From Chloroflexota bacterium (GTDB lineage Bacteria > Chloroflexota > Dehalococcoidia > GIF9 > UBA5629): 64,000 nucleotides of DNA. A model generated the notes under the pieces. The model ran no database searches and was not told where the DNA came from. It worked only from the letters and a program-made list of their open reading frames with translations. This document shows, piece after piece, positions 36,417-45,462 of this stretch (positions are counted from its first letter, which is position 1; each line of letters opens with the position of its first letter). The translations under genes and the position numbers were made by a program. The DNA is taken from the NCBI GenBank assembly GCA_016865855.1, contig VGNX01000004.1, positions 18,890-82,889 on the forward strand, given 5' to 3'.

Positions 36417-37061
36417 TCAGGCTAGCTGACGAATCACGGTAATAACCTTGCCCTGGATTTCTACATTATCAGGAGTGGTATAAATCGGTTGCATTTGGGT
36501 ATTTGCCGGTTCGAGGCGAATACGGTTAGCCTCTCTGAACAATCTTTTGAGGGTGACTTCCTTTTCAGCTTTGAGCCAAGCGGCTACCATATCGCCGTTT
36601 TCAGCGTTGCTCACGTATTCCATCAAGACGATATCGCCGTCCTTTATCAGGGCGTCAATCATGGAGGTCCCTTTTACCCTAAGAGCATAGACCCTCTGTT
36701 TACCCCGCGTCAAATCCTCAGTAACCTCTAATTCTTCAGAGGCAACTGTGTCCCAGGTTTCTGAGTGAGGAACAGGAATTGGCTCACCGGCGGCTATTTC
36801 GCCTATTATCGGTACGGAGATGGTATTGCGATAGCTTCGCCGATTAGTCAAAAGTTCGATGCCGCGTGATATATCTGCATGGCGGCGAATATAACCCGCT
36901 GCCTCCAGCCTCGTCAGGTTGTAGGCGACTACCGAGGTGGAGCTTATCTCGCAGCCGCTGACAATGTCCCTGACTGAGGGCGGGTAGCCTCTGGAGTCAA
37001 GAAACTTTCGAGTAAAGTTGAGGATGCGTTTCTGTTTTGGTGACAGCGCTTTACTAGTCAT
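36417..37061 (-). CDS. lexA: LexA repressor
   Basis: This 214-residue SOS repressor has an N-terminal winged helix (SPKQKRILNFTRKFLDSRGYPPSVRDIV, about 7-35, then SSTSVVAYNLTRLEAAGYI). The C-terminal S24 peptidase domain has the Ala91-Gly92 self-cleavage site (EIAAGEPI), nucleophile Ser133 (GTSM) and general base Lys172 (EVTLKR). It represses DNA-damage genes until RecA triggers cleavage. A GTTGGCGCAAC palindrome 8 bases before the start could be an operator. It lies downstream of rpsT in one direction. The known dinB gene is within 3 kb. Confidence 0.96.
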   Translation of the reverse strand: MTSKALSPKQKRILNFTRKFLDSRGYPPSVRDIVSGCEISSTSVVAYNLTRLEAAGYIRRHADISRGIELLTNRRSYRNTISVPIIGEIAAGEPIPVPHSETWDTVASEELEVTEDLTRGKQRVYALRVKGTSMIDALIKDGDIVLMEYVSNAENGDMVAAWLKAEKEVTLKRLFREANRIRLEPANTQMQPIYTTPDNVEIQGKVITVIRQLA

Positions 37062-37094
37062 GACAAATGTTGGCGCAACTAATCAAATTACTTT

Positions 37095-37403
37095 TCAGGC
37101 TGTGTCAGCACCGGTTGTCTTCTGTTCAGCAATGCTGGAAAGCTTGGCTTGATTAAACTTCTTCATCAAGCGTGACTTACGCCTGGCGGCCGTATTAGGG
37201 TGGATGGCCCCCTTTTTGGCAGCTCTGTCGAGGGCACTTGTGGCAGCCACCACAGCTTGTTGGGCCGACTCAAGCTCGTTGCTTGAAATAAGCTTCTCCG
37301 CCCTAGTCAAATGGGTCTTGGTAGCACTTTTAACCGACTTATTTCGTAGTCGCTTTCTTTCTGCTGCTCGTGCTGCTTTTTCTGCTGATTTACTTCTGGG
37401 CAA
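37095..37403 (-). CDS. rpsT: 30S ribosomal protein S20
   Basis: The ~102-residue basic helical protein reads PRSKSAEKAARAAERKRLRNKSVKS at the start and AAKKGAIHPNTAARRKSRLMKKFNQ near 70, as typical for S20. It binds 16S rRNA. A TTG at 37403 preceded by GGAGG (5 bases) gives the normal N-terminus; the frame extends 6 codons further upstream to an ATG inside the relA terminus, which I reject. A short low-complexity C-terminal tail (TTGADTA) follows the family core. Confidence 0.95.
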   Translation of the reverse strand: MPRSKSAEKAARAAERKRLRNKSVKSATKTHLTRAEKLISSNELESAQQAVVAATSALDRAAKKGAIHPNTAARRKSRLMKKFNQAKLSSIAEQKTTGADTA

Positions 37404-37417
37404 ATCTGCCTCCTTTC

Positions 37418-39574
37418 TCAAGAACTAAGACTGGCTTTGGCTTGGCTGACTCTCGTGGCGCTTATAACACCACGTACACCTTGGATTCTGGACAATACTT
37501 GAGTTAACTGAGCCATATTTGCGATTTCAAGAGTAGCAAGTACGGCAGTAATTTCATTATGATATGTTGTGCTTATACTGGCTATATTTACTTTGGCCTC
37601 GGCGATAATAGTAGTGATATCCCGAAGCAAGCCTACTCTATCCCAGGCGTCGATTTGTACATCGACAGGGTAAACATCCTGTATCTCTCCCCAGCTCACC
37701 TCGATGAGGCGTCTCTTGTCTTCGACATTGATAACATTTATGCAGTCTTTGCGATGCACGGTAATCCCCTGGCTCCGAGTAATATAACCTATAATGTGGT
37801 CGCCAGGCAAGGGATTGCAGCAACGGGCTAATTGAGTAAGTAAGTCACCCACGCCTAGAACCTGAATTCCTGCCGTGGTCGTCTTTTCGGTGCGTACGGT
37901 TTTGGTTACAGCAGGGGTTTCTTCTGGTTCTACGGCCAGCTTGAGCGCCAACTGATGTGGAGTAATGCCACCATAGCCAATAGCTGCCAGAAAATCATCA
38001 GAGCTTTCACAATTGAACAATCGTGCTGTTTCTTCAATGTTGGTTATGGCTATGTCTAGCCGCTTGAGTTCTCTGTCCAGAATCTGTCTGCCGCGTTCTA
38101 TGTTCTGCGTTCGTTCCTGTTTCTTAAACCATTGTCGAATTTTTTCTCGGGCATGTGAAGTCTTGACAAATCCTAAGTCAGGGTTGAGCCAGTCAAGGCT
38201 GGGGCCTTTGCCGGCCTTAGCAGTCATAATTTCTATGATTTCGCTATTCTTAAGTTCGTAGTTTAAGGGCACGAGCCTGCCGTTCACCTTGGCGCCTATA
38301 CAGCGATGTCCTAACTCGGTATGGATACGATAGGCGAAATCAAGGGGTGTGGCACCCTTGGGCAGAGCTTTTATTTCACCTTTGGGTGTATAAACAAAGA
38401 CCTGGTCAATGAAGACTTCTGTTTTTAACGATTCGAGGAATTCCTCGCTGCCAAGCTCGCCCTGCCACTCAATTAACTGGCGTAGCCAGGCCATCTTGTC
38501 TTCAAAGCGCGTATCCTGGCTGGCACCTTCCTTATAGCACCAGTGGGCAGCTACTCCAAAATCGGCGGTTCGGTGCATATCATAGGTCCGAATTTGTATT
38601 TCCAGCGGAGTTGTGCCCTGACATAGCACAGTGGTGTGCAATGACTGATATCCGTTGCCTTTAGGATTAGCGATAAAATCGTTAAACTCTTCGGGAAGAG
38701 GATGCCACAGGTTGTGGATAACACCTAGTGCTTTATAGCAATCTGGGATTGTATCTACCAGTACCCGGACAGCGAACAGGTCATGAATGTCGTTGAAATC
38801 TCTGCCTTGAGCTGCATATCGGTTCAGTTTATTGTAAATGCTGTAGATGTGCTTCGGCCTACCTATGATTTCCGCCTTTATATCAGCTTTATCCAGTTCT
38901 CGCCTTAGTATTTGGGTAATCTCATTTATAAAAGCTTCTCGTTGTGTCCGGCGGGTGGCTATCAAGCGAGCCACTTTATGATATTGGCGCGGCTCCAGGT
39001 AACGGAAGGATAAGTCCTCCAGTTGCCACTTTATTTGCCAGATACCCAGGCGGTGAGCAAGGGGCGCATATATCTCCAGTGTCTCTTGGGCAATGCTGCG
39101 CCGTTTCTCTGGTGATAGAACTCCTAAGGTGTGCATATTGTGTAGTCTATCGGCTAGTTTTATAAACACCACCCTCAAGTCCTCGGCCATAGCGATCAGC
39201 ATCTTTCGCAGGTTTTGAGCTTGAGATTCTCGTTTGCTGGCTTCGCCCCGACGCAAGGATAATCTACCCAGTTTGGTGGTGCCGTCAACGAGCTTGCTTA
39301 CTTCCGGGCCAAATTTAGCCTCGATTTTGGCCAAGGGCACTCCACAATCTTCGGGCACGTCGTGGAGTAAGGCTGCGACTAAAGTGGCGGCATCAAGCTG
39401 GAGGTCAGCTAACATCATGGCGGTCTGTAACGGGTGGTCTAGATATGGATCGCCGGACTTCCGTACCTGCCCTTTATGAGCGTTTAAGGCGAAGTCATAC
39501 GCTGTCTCAATTAAAGCCACTTTCTCCGGAGACAGGTATTCTTTAGCTTTCTTTATGAGGGCACCAGCGTCCAT
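37418..39574 (-). CDS. relA: RelA/SpoT bifunctional (p)ppGpp synthetase/hydrolase
   Basis: This 718-residue protein has the HD hydrolase domain (LDHPLQTAMM near 45, HDVPED at 71-76) and the synthetase domain (about 200-340, DIHDLFAVRVLV and YQSLHTTV). A TGS domain follows (about 400-460, VFVYTPKGEIKALPKGATPLDFAY), then a helical region and a C-terminal ACT domain (about 640-715). The intact HD motif (HDxxED) suggests it both makes and degrades (p)ppGpp, as in single-copy Rel proteins. It heads the relA-rpsT-lexA-aldolase run. The stringent response and the SOS repressor thus share a likely transcript. Confidence 0.96.
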   Translation of the reverse strand: MDAGALIKKAKEYLSPEKVALIETAYDFALNAHKGQVRKSGDPYLDHPLQTAMMLADLQLDAATLVAALLHDVPEDCGVPLAKIEAKFGPEVSKLVDGTTKLGRLSLRRGEASKRESQAQNLRKMLIAMAEDLRVVFIKLADRLHNMHTLGVLSPEKRRSIAQETLEIYAPLAHRLGIWQIKWQLEDLSFRYLEPRQYHKVARLIATRRTQREAFINEITQILRRELDKADIKAEIIGRPKHIYSIYNKLNRYAAQGRDFNDIHDLFAVRVLVDTIPDCYKALGVIHNLWHPLPEEFNDFIANPKGNGYQSLHTTVLCQGTTPLEIQIRTYDMHRTADFGVAAHWCYKEGASQDTRFEDKMAWLRQLIEWQGELGSEEFLESLKTEVFIDQVFVYTPKGEIKALPKGATPLDFAYRIHTELGHRCIGAKVNGRLVPLNYELKNSEIIEIMTAKAGKGPSLDWLNPDLGFVKTSHAREKIRQWFKKQERTQNIERGRQILDRELKRLDIAITNIEETARLFNCESSDDFLAAIGYGGITPHQLALKLAVEPEETPAVTKTVRTEKTTTAGIQVLGVGDLLTQLARCCNPLPGDHIIGYITRSQGITVHRKDCINVINVEDKRRLIEVSWGEIQDVYPVDVQIDAWDRVGLLRDITTIIAEAKVNIASISTTYHNEITAVLATLEIANMAQLTQVLSRIQGVRGVISATRVSQAKASLSS

Positions 39575-39820
39575 CTCAATCCCGCTACGCTAGTATGATA
39601 ATGCAAACAAAGCGGCAGATGCAAATTCAGACTTACTCGGCAATTTTGTCTCAATCGCTAATATTCACAGAAACCTCATGCGGTCTTCATAAAATGTTCA
39701 CATTCGCCTGCTGTTGTTTGTAACTGCAAGGGCAACTATGGCGGCTGTGGCTATGGTGTCTAGCTTTTTGATGGACCAACCCACTATTTTATGAAGATGA
39801 CGCTGTGAGCCTCCAAAGGC

Positions 39821-39849
39821 TTGACAACCTTTCCATTGTATTGTATACT
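39821..39849 (+). promoter_or_regulatory. Strong promoter of the Rrf2 regulator gene
   Basis: TTGACA at 39821-39826 and TATACT at 39844-39849 are separated by exactly 17 bases. The palindromic operator begins 3 bases after the -10 box, so transcription should begin within it. Confidence 0.75.
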
Positions 39850-39851
39850 TT

Positions 39852-39870
39852 GTTGACCATAATAGTCAAC
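39852..39870 (+). promoter_or_regulatory. Palindromic operator, probably for Rrf2 autoregulation
   Basis: GTTGAC-CATAATA-GTCAAC is a perfect 6-base inverted repeat with a 7-base spacer. It begins right after the -10 box and covers the expected transcription start. Rrf2 regulators such as IscR and CymR commonly repress their own promoters from such sites. Confidence 0.6.
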
Positions 39871-39886
39871 ATAATGAGGTAAGGTT

Positions 39887-40330
39887 ATGAAACTATCTAC
39901 CAGAGGTCGGTATGGCACCAGGGTGTTGTTGGATCTGGCTCTGCATCAGAGAGGAGGCCCGGTTCCGTTGAAAGACATCGCTAAGAGGGAAGAAATCTCG
40001 CTTTTGTATTTGGAGCATTTGGTCACTCCCCTTATAGCGGCGGGGCTAATAAGAAGCACGCGGGGTGCTCGTGGTGGCGTCTGTTTGGCCAGGTCACCTG
40101 AGGAGATAAAACTTAGCGAAGTGGTTGGGCTGCTTGAAGGCTCGATTGCTCCGGTCGACTGTGTTGATGACCCTAAAGCGTGCTCTCGTTCTGACCTTTG
40201 TGTTACCCGCGATATATGGGTTGAACTGAAAGAGGCAATGGATGGGGTTTTAGAGTCTAAAACCTTGCATGACCTGGTAGAGATGCAAAAGAAGAAAGGT
40301 AGAACAAATATGGTAGTGTATGACATTTAA
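39887..40330 (+). CDS. Rrf2-family transcriptional regulator (IscR/CymR-like)
   Basis: The 147-residue regulator has the Rrf2 winged helix (MKLSTRGRYGTRVLLDLALHQ, then ISLLYLEHLVTPLIAAGLIRSTRGARGG) and three cysteines, Cys92, Cys99 and Cys105. Their placement matches the [2Fe-2S] ligands of IscR (92, 98, 104). It is likely to sense Fe-S or cysteine status and to control the cysteine-synthesis genes that follow. A strong promoter and palindrome lie just upstream. A second, decayed copy of its 3' end exists at 44868-44940. Confidence 0.9.
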   Translation: MKLSTRGRYGTRVLLDLALHQRGGPVPLKDIAKREEISLLYLEHLVTPLIAAGLIRSTRGARGGVCLARSPEEIKLSEVVGLLEGSIAPVDCVDDPKACSRSDLCVTRDIWVELKEAMDGVLESKTLHDLVEMQKKKGRTNMVVYDI

Positions 40331-40353
40331 ACTACCCAGGAACACAGTGTCCA

Positions 40354-40478
40354 TATCTTTGAGCTTTTATAGAACCTGAATAGTCAGGGACTGACCTTAA
40401 TTATAGTCACTCACAATCTGGAAGTGGCGAAAATAGCTCATAAGGTAATCCATTTAAGAGATAGTGAAATTGTCTAAA
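40354..40478 (+). pseudogene. Remnant of an ABC transporter ATPase (LolD-like) 3' end
   Basis: The frame [28 protein letters not shown]... matches the last ~41 codons of the intact ATPase gene ending at 47306. It has one in-frame TAG and no upstream part. It lies between the Rrf2 gene and cysK, just as the intact ATPase lies before the second cysK. This shows the module was duplicated and one copy lost most of its transporter genes. Confidence 0.85.
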
Positions 40479-40518
40479 AACTTTCAATGTTTATTAAAAA
40501 CACTGAGGAGGTGAACCA

Positions 40519-41532
40519 ATGGCAAAGGTAGCTCAAAAAGTTGAGAAACTTCGATACAAGACTATAGAGATTCCAAAGCTAACCAGGGGTATAGCCAAGG
40601 ACTCCACTGAGTTAATCGGGAACACGCCACTGGTCAGGTTGAACCGGATAACTAAGGGTGCAAAAGCAGAGGTAGTAGCAAAGCTCGAGTCCTTTAATCC
40701 TATAGGGAGCGTGAAGGACAGGATAGGTGTGTCAATGATTGTTGATGCCGAGGAGAAGGGGCTAATTAACAAAGACACGGTGATTGTCGAGCCTACCAGC
40801 GGCAACACTGGTATTTCTCTGGCTTTCGTCTGCGCTGCTAGAGGGTATAAGCTCATCCTTACTATGCCCGATACTATGTCTATGGAAAGGAGGCAGCTCC
40901 TAGCTATTTTTGGAGCGGAGCTGGTGCTAACTCCTGGGGTGGAGGGGATGCCGGGGGCAGTGAGGAGGGCGGAACAACTGGTGGCAGAGAACACGAAATA
41001 TTTTATGCCGCAGCAGTTCAAGAACCCAGTAAATCCAGAGGTGCATCGCCTGACCACGGCTGAGGAGATCTGGAGGGATACCGATGGTAGAGTGGATATC
41101 CTGGTAGCTGGGGTTGGGACCGGCGGCACCATTACCGGCGTGGCCGAGGTGATAAAGAAAAGAAAAGCCGATTTTAAAGCTATTGCTGTTGAGCCGGCCG
41201 ATTCACCTGTTCTTTCCGGTGGCAAACCTGGCCCGCATAAAATCCAGGGCATCGGTGCCGGTTTTGTTCCAGATGTTATGAGATTAGACCTTGCTGATGA
41301 GATTATTAAGGTTATCAACGAGGATGCTGGAATAATGGCCAGAAGGCTAGCTAGAGAAGAGGGGATACTAGGAGGCATATCCTCGGGAGCAGCCACTTGG
41401 GCAGCGCTAGAGGTTGCTAAAAGGCCGGAGAATGTTGGGAAGCTTATAGTGGTAGTCCTGCCCGATACGGGAGAACGCTATCTCAGCACTTGGCTTTTTC
41501 AGGAGCAATTCAATTCCGCATCCAATATCTAA
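40519..41532 (+). CDS. cysK: Cysteine synthase (O-acetylserine sulfhydrylase)
   Basis: This 337-residue PLP enzyme has [13 protein letters not shown] near 32, the PLP lysine Lys66 in NPIGSVKDR and [20 protein letters not shown] near 94. The phosphate loop [10 protein letters not shown] lies near 194 and the C-terminal [11 protein letters not shown] / [10 protein letters not shown] segments are complete. It makes cysteine from O-acetylserine and sulfide. An N-terminal extension of about 27 residues precedes the usual start. The ATG follows GAGGAGGTGAACCA, the same ribosome site as in the truncated copy at 47348. Confidence 0.95.
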   Translation: MAKVAQKVEKLRYKTIEIPKLTRGIAKDSTELIGNTPLVRLNRITKGAKAEVVAKLESFNPIGSVKDRIGVSMIVDAEEKGLINKDTVIVEPTSGNTGISLAFVCAARGYKLILTMPDTMSMERRQLLAIFGAELVLTPGVEGMPGAVRRAEQLVAENTKYFMPQQFKNPVNPEVHRLTTAEEIWRDTDGRVDILVAGVGTGGTITGVAEVIKKRKADFKAIAVEPADSPVLSGGKPGPHKIQGIGAGFVPDVMRLDLADEIIKVINEDAGIMARRLAREEGILGGISSGAATWAALEVAKRPENVGKLIVVVLPDTGERYLSTWLFQEQFNSASNI

Positions 41533-41620
41533 AGGTGATGGAATCCAGGTAGCAAGCGCTAAGTTCGGCAAAGGCAATAATAGCAAACTTGAATAACCAA
41601 GCAAAGAAGGAGGTAAAAAC

Positions 41621-42091
41621 ATGCTGCACATAAGTCGGTATTTAGCGATGGTAGTACTGATTCTAGCTGCGGTGTCTGTTGCTATAGGAGCCACGTTCAT
41701 TTTCCAGGCAGTTGACAAGGAAGCCTGGATGAAGGAGGCAATGCGGGCAGAAAAGGTGACTTTCGGCGTCCCGGAAGCTGCGGCGAAAGCTGGCGATGTA
41801 ATCGATACAGCAGAAGAAGCGCAGGCTGCTGCTGACACTATCAGAGAACATCGTCACAGCATAGCCCCAACCTATCAGGAGCTGTTGGACGGAGGTAAAT
41901 ACGACCCCACCAACCCCAAGCACCTGACCTATTCACAGGCCATAAACATGGAGAACTACTTGTATCTTTCTGTTCTGGGTTTTGGTGTTACCACTGCGCT
42001 TATGGGCGCCGGGGTCTTTATGATTCTAGCCGGGATAGCCTTTAGCGCCACCGGGATGGTGTTGCTCAGATTGGCAAGAAGAATATCCTAG
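41621..42091 (+). CDS. Hypothetical two-helix membrane protein
   Basis: The 156-residue protein has an N-terminal membrane helix (about 7-28, AMVVLILAAVSVAIGATFIF) and a C-terminal one (about 115-150). A mainly acidic, Ala-rich extracytoplasmic region lies between them, containing EEAQAAADTIREHRHSIAPTYQELL. No known domain is seen. It lies between cysK and a cyclic-nucleotide-binding-domain protein, each spaced by 60-90 bases with good ribosome sites (GGAGGTAAAAAC). It may belong to the cysteine-synthesis transcript. Function unknown. Confidence 0.7.
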   Translation: MLHISRYLAMVVLILAAVSVAIGATFIFQAVDKEAWMKEAMRAEKVTFGVPEAAAKAGDVIDTAEEAQAAADTIREHRHSIAPTYQELLDGGKYDPTNPKHLTYSQAINMENYLYLSVLGFGVTTALMGAGVFMILAGIAFSATGMVLLRLARRIS

Positions 42092-42152
42092 ACAGGCTAG
42101 GTATAGGTACCCGATTGCGAAGGAACAAAAATGATGAGGGAGGTAAAAGCAG

Positions 42153-42653
42153 ATGGCACTTGTCGATACTTTGAAAGGTTCTGAGCTCTTTGGGGGGTTG
42201 GAGGTAAGTCACCTAGAAAAGGTGGCGAATCTATGCCGGGGAAGCTCCTACCGAAAAGATGAGACGATCTTCAGAGAGGGAGACGAAGCCAAGGAACTCT
42301 ATGTTCTGGCAGATGGTAGAGTGGCACTGGAGATGGAGGTACGTCCTCTGCCTGACCGTCCCGGCATACCTACTGCAGTGGAGGTGGTCACTGAGGGTGA
42401 GACCTTTGGCTGGTCGGCGCTGGTTGAGCCTTACGTATATACTCTATCTGCACGGTGCCTGGCTCCTTGTAGGGTTCTGGCTATCAATGGTGACATGGTC
42501 CGTGGAATCATGGCTGACGACCTCTACCTCGGCTATGAGTTGATGAAACGATTGACAAAGATTATCTCCTTACGGCTTTCGAATACTAGGCTTCGCCTTA
42601 CGAGTGGGTTGGGTCTAGTCTTGCTGGATAAGGAGCTAAAGCCATCCAAGTAA
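42153..42653 (+). CDS. Cyclic-nucleotide-binding-domain protein (Crp-like, no DNA-binding domain)
   Basis: The 166-residue protein consists of a single cNMP-binding domain: SELFGGLEVSHLEKVANLCRGSSYRKDETIFREGDEAKELYVLADGRVAL and the phosphate-binding-cassette-like GETFGWSALVEP. The canonical RxA of cAMP receptors is not clear. There is no HTH, so it is probably a signal-binding or regulatory subunit rather than a transcription factor. Its start follows GGGAGGTAAAAGCAG. It precedes cysE. Confidence 0.82.
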   Translation: MALVDTLKGSELFGGLEVSHLEKVANLCRGSSYRKDETIFREGDEAKELYVLADGRVALEMEVRPLPDRPGIPTAVEVVTEGETFGWSALVEPYVYTLSARCLAPCRVLAINGDMVRGIMADDLYLGYELMKRLTKIISLRLSNTRLRLTSGLGLVLLDKELKPSK

Positions 42654-42674
42654 TCGGTTTTCGAGTTTGAAACT

Positions 42675-42742
42675 GGCTGCTTGTAAGCAGCCAAGGGAGT
42701 AACAAACGATGGTGAACTCACGGTATCAGCTTTACCTGATAC
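42675..42742 (+). other. Two small hairpins in the leader of cysE
   Basis: GGCTGCTT-gt-AAGCAGCC (42675-42692) and GTATCAG-ctttac-CTGATAC (42723-42742) are perfect palindromes in the 175-base gap before cysE. Neither is followed by a T-run. They could be a weak terminator of the preceding gene or a leader structure. No known riboswitch motif is recognised. Confidence 0.35.
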
Positions 42743-42827
42743 AAGTTAGGGCTACTTATTCGCCTAGTTTTTACGTCAACTTATCGAATTCGCGCTCAGC
42801 ACACAAAGGTGAACTAGGACGGTTATT

Positions 42828-43544
42828 TTGTTTAACACTTTGAGAGAGGATATTCGAACAGTATTTGATAAAGACCCGGCGGCGCGAAGCATGCCCGAGG
42901 TTATCTTCTGCTATCCCGGGCTGCACGCCGTTTGGTTTCATCGTTTGGCTCATTTTCTCTGGCGCCATAAGCTCCGGTTTCCGGCTCGCTTTATCTCGCA
43001 TATCAGCCGCTTTCTAACCGGTATTGAAATCCACCCCGGAGCCAAAATAGGCAGGCGCTTCTTTATAGACCATGGTGCAGGGGTGGTAATTGGAGAGACG
43101 GCTGAGATAGGGGATGACGTGTTGATGTATCAGGGGGCAGTCTTGGGCGGGACGAGTTTGAAGAGGGAAAAGCGTCACCCTACTATCGGCAATAATGTGG
43201 TGATAGGTACGGGAGCAATAGCGCTAGGTGCTATTACCATCGGTAGTGGTGCCAGGATTGGTTCCGGTTCAGTAGTAGTGAGACCAGTGCCGCCCGGTGC
43301 CACAGTGGTGGGAATCCCGGGAAGAGTGGTCGAGGACGGCCATGCTCCGCTTACGAATCTGGAGCACGGTAAGTTGCCTGACCCGGTGGCTGAAGCTATC
43401 AGGCTGGTCTTGAGAAAGCAAGATTTATTTGAGCAGCGCCTCAGGAAGCTGGAGAATTCCAGCGGGGTAGCGGTTCTTGAGAACGAATTGGAGGAGATGA
43501 AGATGAGAGTCATGAGTGAATTCAGTGAAGGAGATGGAATATGA
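42828..43544 (+). CDS. cysE: Serine O-acetyltransferase
   Basis: The 238-residue enzyme has an N-terminal helical part and a left-handed beta helix of hexapeptide repeats (about 65-180), with [19 protein letters not shown] and [10 protein letters not shown] motifs. It makes O-acetylserine, the substrate of CysK. The C-terminal tail beyond residue 175 is longer than usual and mainly helical. It starts at TTG with a weak AGGA site upstream. It overlaps the next gene by 4 bases (ATGA). Confidence 0.93.
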   Translation: MFNTLREDIRTVFDKDPAARSMPEVIFCYPGLHAVWFHRLAHFLWRHKLRFPARFISHISRFLTGIEIHPGAKIGRRFFIDHGAGVVIGETAEIGDDVLMYQGAVLGGTSLKREKRHPTIGNNVVIGTGAIALGAITIGSGARIGSGSVVVRPVPPGATVVGIPGRVVEDGHAPLTNLEHGKLPDPVAEAIRLVLRKQDLFEQRLRKLENSSGVAVLENELEEMKMRVMSEFSEGDGI

Positions 43545-44683
43545 GGTTTGAAACATTAGCTATTCATGCCGGGGAAAGGCCAGACAAGGCGTTCGGCGCC
43601 ATCTCGGTGCCCATATATCAAACATCGACCTTTGCGTTTGAAGACGTGGGTAAAACGAGGGGCTATGATTACTCCCGCACGGCAAATCCGACGAGAAAGG
43701 TTCTGGAGGATACCCTTGCCCAACTGGAAGGGGGAAAGGCAGGGTTTGCTTTTGCCACCGGCATGGCCGCTGAGACGACGGTTGTGCACCTATTAAAGGC
43801 GGGCGACCATGTAATCTCAGGTGATGATGTCTATGGAGGCACTTACCGGCTCTTTCAAAATGTGATGCATGACCTGGGGTTGGAATTTACCTTCCTGAGA
43901 ATGAATAAAAGACAAGCGATTGAACAGGCAATAAAACCAAACACCAGGATGATATGGATAGAGACACCATCAAATCCGTTACTTAATATAACCGATGTTG
44001 AGATAGTGGTCGATATTGCTAAGAAACACGACATATTGACAGTTATAGATAATACCTTTGCCACTCCTTATTTTCTCAGGCCTATAGAATATGGAGTTGA
44101 CCTGGTTGTTCATTCCACGACCAAGTATCTGAATGGGCATTGTGATGTTGTCGGCGGTGCTGTAGTTACTACCACTGATGAATTGACCCAGAAGGTTCAA
44201 TTTCTGCTCAATGCTATGGGAACCTGTGCCTCCCCTTTTGACTGCTGGCTGGTGCTTCGTGGGATTCAAACATTGCCCCTGCGGATGAAAAAACATGAGG
44301 AAAATGCTATGGCTGTGGCAAGTTATCTTCAAAGTCACAAAGCTGTCAGTAGGGTGTTGTATCCCTGCATTGAATCTCATCCCGGGCATGAGATCGCCAA
44401 AAGGCAGATGAAAGGGTTTGGCGGAGTGGTTTCCTTTGAATTAAAAGGGGGCATCAAGGCGGTAGATAACTTTCTAAAAAGGCTAAAGGTGTTCTCTCTG
44501 GCGGAATCACTCGGTGGAGTTGCTTCGCTGGCTGAGCACCCGGCAACGATGAGCCATGCCTCAATGCCCCCTGATTACAGGGCAAAAATAGGTATCAGTG
44601 ATAGTTTAATACGGTTATCAGTAGGCCTGGAGAACATCGATGATTTGATTGCTGATTTGGAACAATCACTCAAGCCCAAATAA
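43541..44683 (+). CDS. Cystathionine gamma-synthase/lyase-type PLP enzyme
   Basis: This 380-residue Cys/Met-metabolism PLP protein has [15 protein letters not shown] near 42, the PLP lysine Lys195 in [10 protein letters not shown] and [20 protein letters not shown] near 338. The family includes cystathionine gamma-synthase, gamma-lyase, beta-lyase and O-acetylhomoserine sulfhydrylase; these cannot be separated safely by eye. Overlap with cysE and proximity of cysK point to cysteine/homocysteine exchange. The length is typical for gamma-lyase/synthase rather than the longer O-acetylhomoserine type. Confidence 0.9.
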   Translation: MRFETLAIHAGERPDKAFGAISVPIYQTSTFAFEDVGKTRGYDYSRTANPTRKVLEDTLAQLEGGKAGFAFATGMAAETTVVHLLKAGDHVISGDDVYGGTYRLFQNVMHDLGLEFTFLRMNKRQAIEQAIKPNTRMIWIETPSNPLLNITDVEIVVDIAKKHDILTVIDNTFATPYFLRPIEYGVDLVVHSTTKYLNGHCDVVGGAVVTTTDELTQKVQFLLNAMGTCASPFDCWLVLRGIQTLPLRMKKHEENAMAVASYLQSHKAVSRVLYPCIESHPGHEIAKRQMKGFGGVVSFELKGGIKAVDNFLKRLKVFSLAESLGGVASLAEHPATMSHASMPPDYRAKIGISDSLIRLSVGLENIDDLIADLEQSLKPK

Positions 44684-44995
44684 AGACCTAAGTTAATGAG
44701 GTTCACCAGATTTTCATCATAAATTCATAATATTTTCATAATCGCCTGTTATTATTCAAGAATTACGGCAAAATAGAACTGGAAGGAGAGACGATGAAAC
44801 TATATCAAGTGGTTGTGAAGGATGTGATATGCAGAAAAGGACGAGTATTATTCGCTAGTCGGGGTTTTAGGAAAAAACCTTGCATCTCTGATAGACATGC
44901 AGAAGAAAGGGACAGCAGACATGGTAATGTATGATATTTGAACTTTTAAGGAACACAGTGCCCATTAAAAGCAATGTGAACAGGAGAGTATAAGA
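44684..44995. other. 312-base gap holding a chimeric gene remnant
   Basis: There is no intact gene. The middle holds the decayed piece at 44794-44940. The left side (about 44700-44760) is AT-rich and contains repeats of TTCATAA. The GGAGAG ribosome site of the lost permease gene is still present before the ATG at 44794. Confidence 0.6.
44794..44940 (+). pseudogene. Chimeric remnant: FtsX permease start joined to Rrf2 3' end
   Basis: The first 22 codons (MKLYQVVVKDVICRKGRVLF) match the N-terminus of the FtsX-type permease at 48188. The DNA then continues as a shifted-frame copy of the Rrf2 gene tail (LIDMQKKGTADMVMYDI then stop), followed by AGGAACACAGTG as after the intact Rrf2 gene. It is a deletion joint between two repeated gene modules. 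The open frame itself is only 46 codons (44794-44934) and unlikely to be functional. Confidence 0.85.
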
Positions 44996-45445
44996 GTGAG
45001 CAAGAAAATTTTGGTATCAATTTTACTTTTTGGCTTAATTGTGACTGTGGTAGGTTGCAGTCAGGCAGGTACTACGTCTGATACTTCAGCCGGTAATTCG
45101 AGCGTTGTGACTGATACCGGTGAACCCAAGGGCTCTGACATACCCAAGACAGAAACTCCGCAGCAGCCTAAAAAAGGTCCGCAAATAATAAAGATTGGTG
45201 ACCTTCTGAGCAATCCTGATTCTTACAATGGGCAGGTGGTGTTGGAGGGGAAGATTATCAGTGTGTGTGGCGGCAACGGTTGCTGGTTTACCTTGAATGA
45301 CGGCACCGGGACAATATATGTTGATCTGAAACCAAGTAACCTCTCAATATCTCCGCAAAAGAGAGGGTCCTCGGCCAAAGTTTATGGCGAGGTGACCAAA
45401 AAGGGCAGTGATACATATCTCATCGGCACGAAGGTTGAGTTTTAG
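44996..45445 (+). CDS. Lipoprotein with OB-fold domain
   Basis: The 149-residue protein starts at GTG. A lipoprotein signal peptide ends at the lipobox VVGC (Cys21), followed by a Ser/Thr-rich linker and an OB-fold domain (about 62-149). The latter has VLEGKIISVCGGNGCWFTLNDGTGTIYVD and a CGGNGC pair of cysteines. Similar OB-fold lipoproteins are found beside MacB/LolCDE-like transporters. It precedes a FtsX-type permease and an ATPase by 17 bases and is probably part of that exporter operon. The cysteine pair could bind a metal or form a disulfide. Confidence 0.82.
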   Translation: MSKKILVSILLFGLIVTVVGCSQAGTTSDTSAGNSSVVTDTGEPKGSDIPKTETPQQPKKGPQIIKIGDLLSNPDSYNGQVVLEGKIISVCGGNGCWFTLNDGTGTIYVDLKPSNLSISPQKRGSSAKVYGEVTKKGSDTYLIGTKVEF

Positions 45446-45462
45446 GTAAGGAGGCTATTGCT

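Larger units (their letters stand above)
39575..39886. other. 312-base divergent regulatory region
   Basis: No gene is seen. The region lies between the divergent relA and Rrf2-regulator genes. On the plus side it contains a strong promoter and a palindromic operator for the Rrf2 gene, both listed separately. I see no obvious promoter box for relA. Confidence 0.6.

Noticed and set aside
40533..41396. Minus-strand open frame of 287 codons over cysK
   Set aside because: Length results from the codon pattern of cysK. The Ser/Pro/Thr-rich translation resembles no protein, and a similar shadow appears opposite the truncated copy.
42660..42827. T-box or SAM riboswitch in front of cysE
   Set aside because: Two small hairpins are present, but there is no T-box GGGTGG-ACCGCG-like sequence, no SAM-riboswitch core and no terminator with a T-run.
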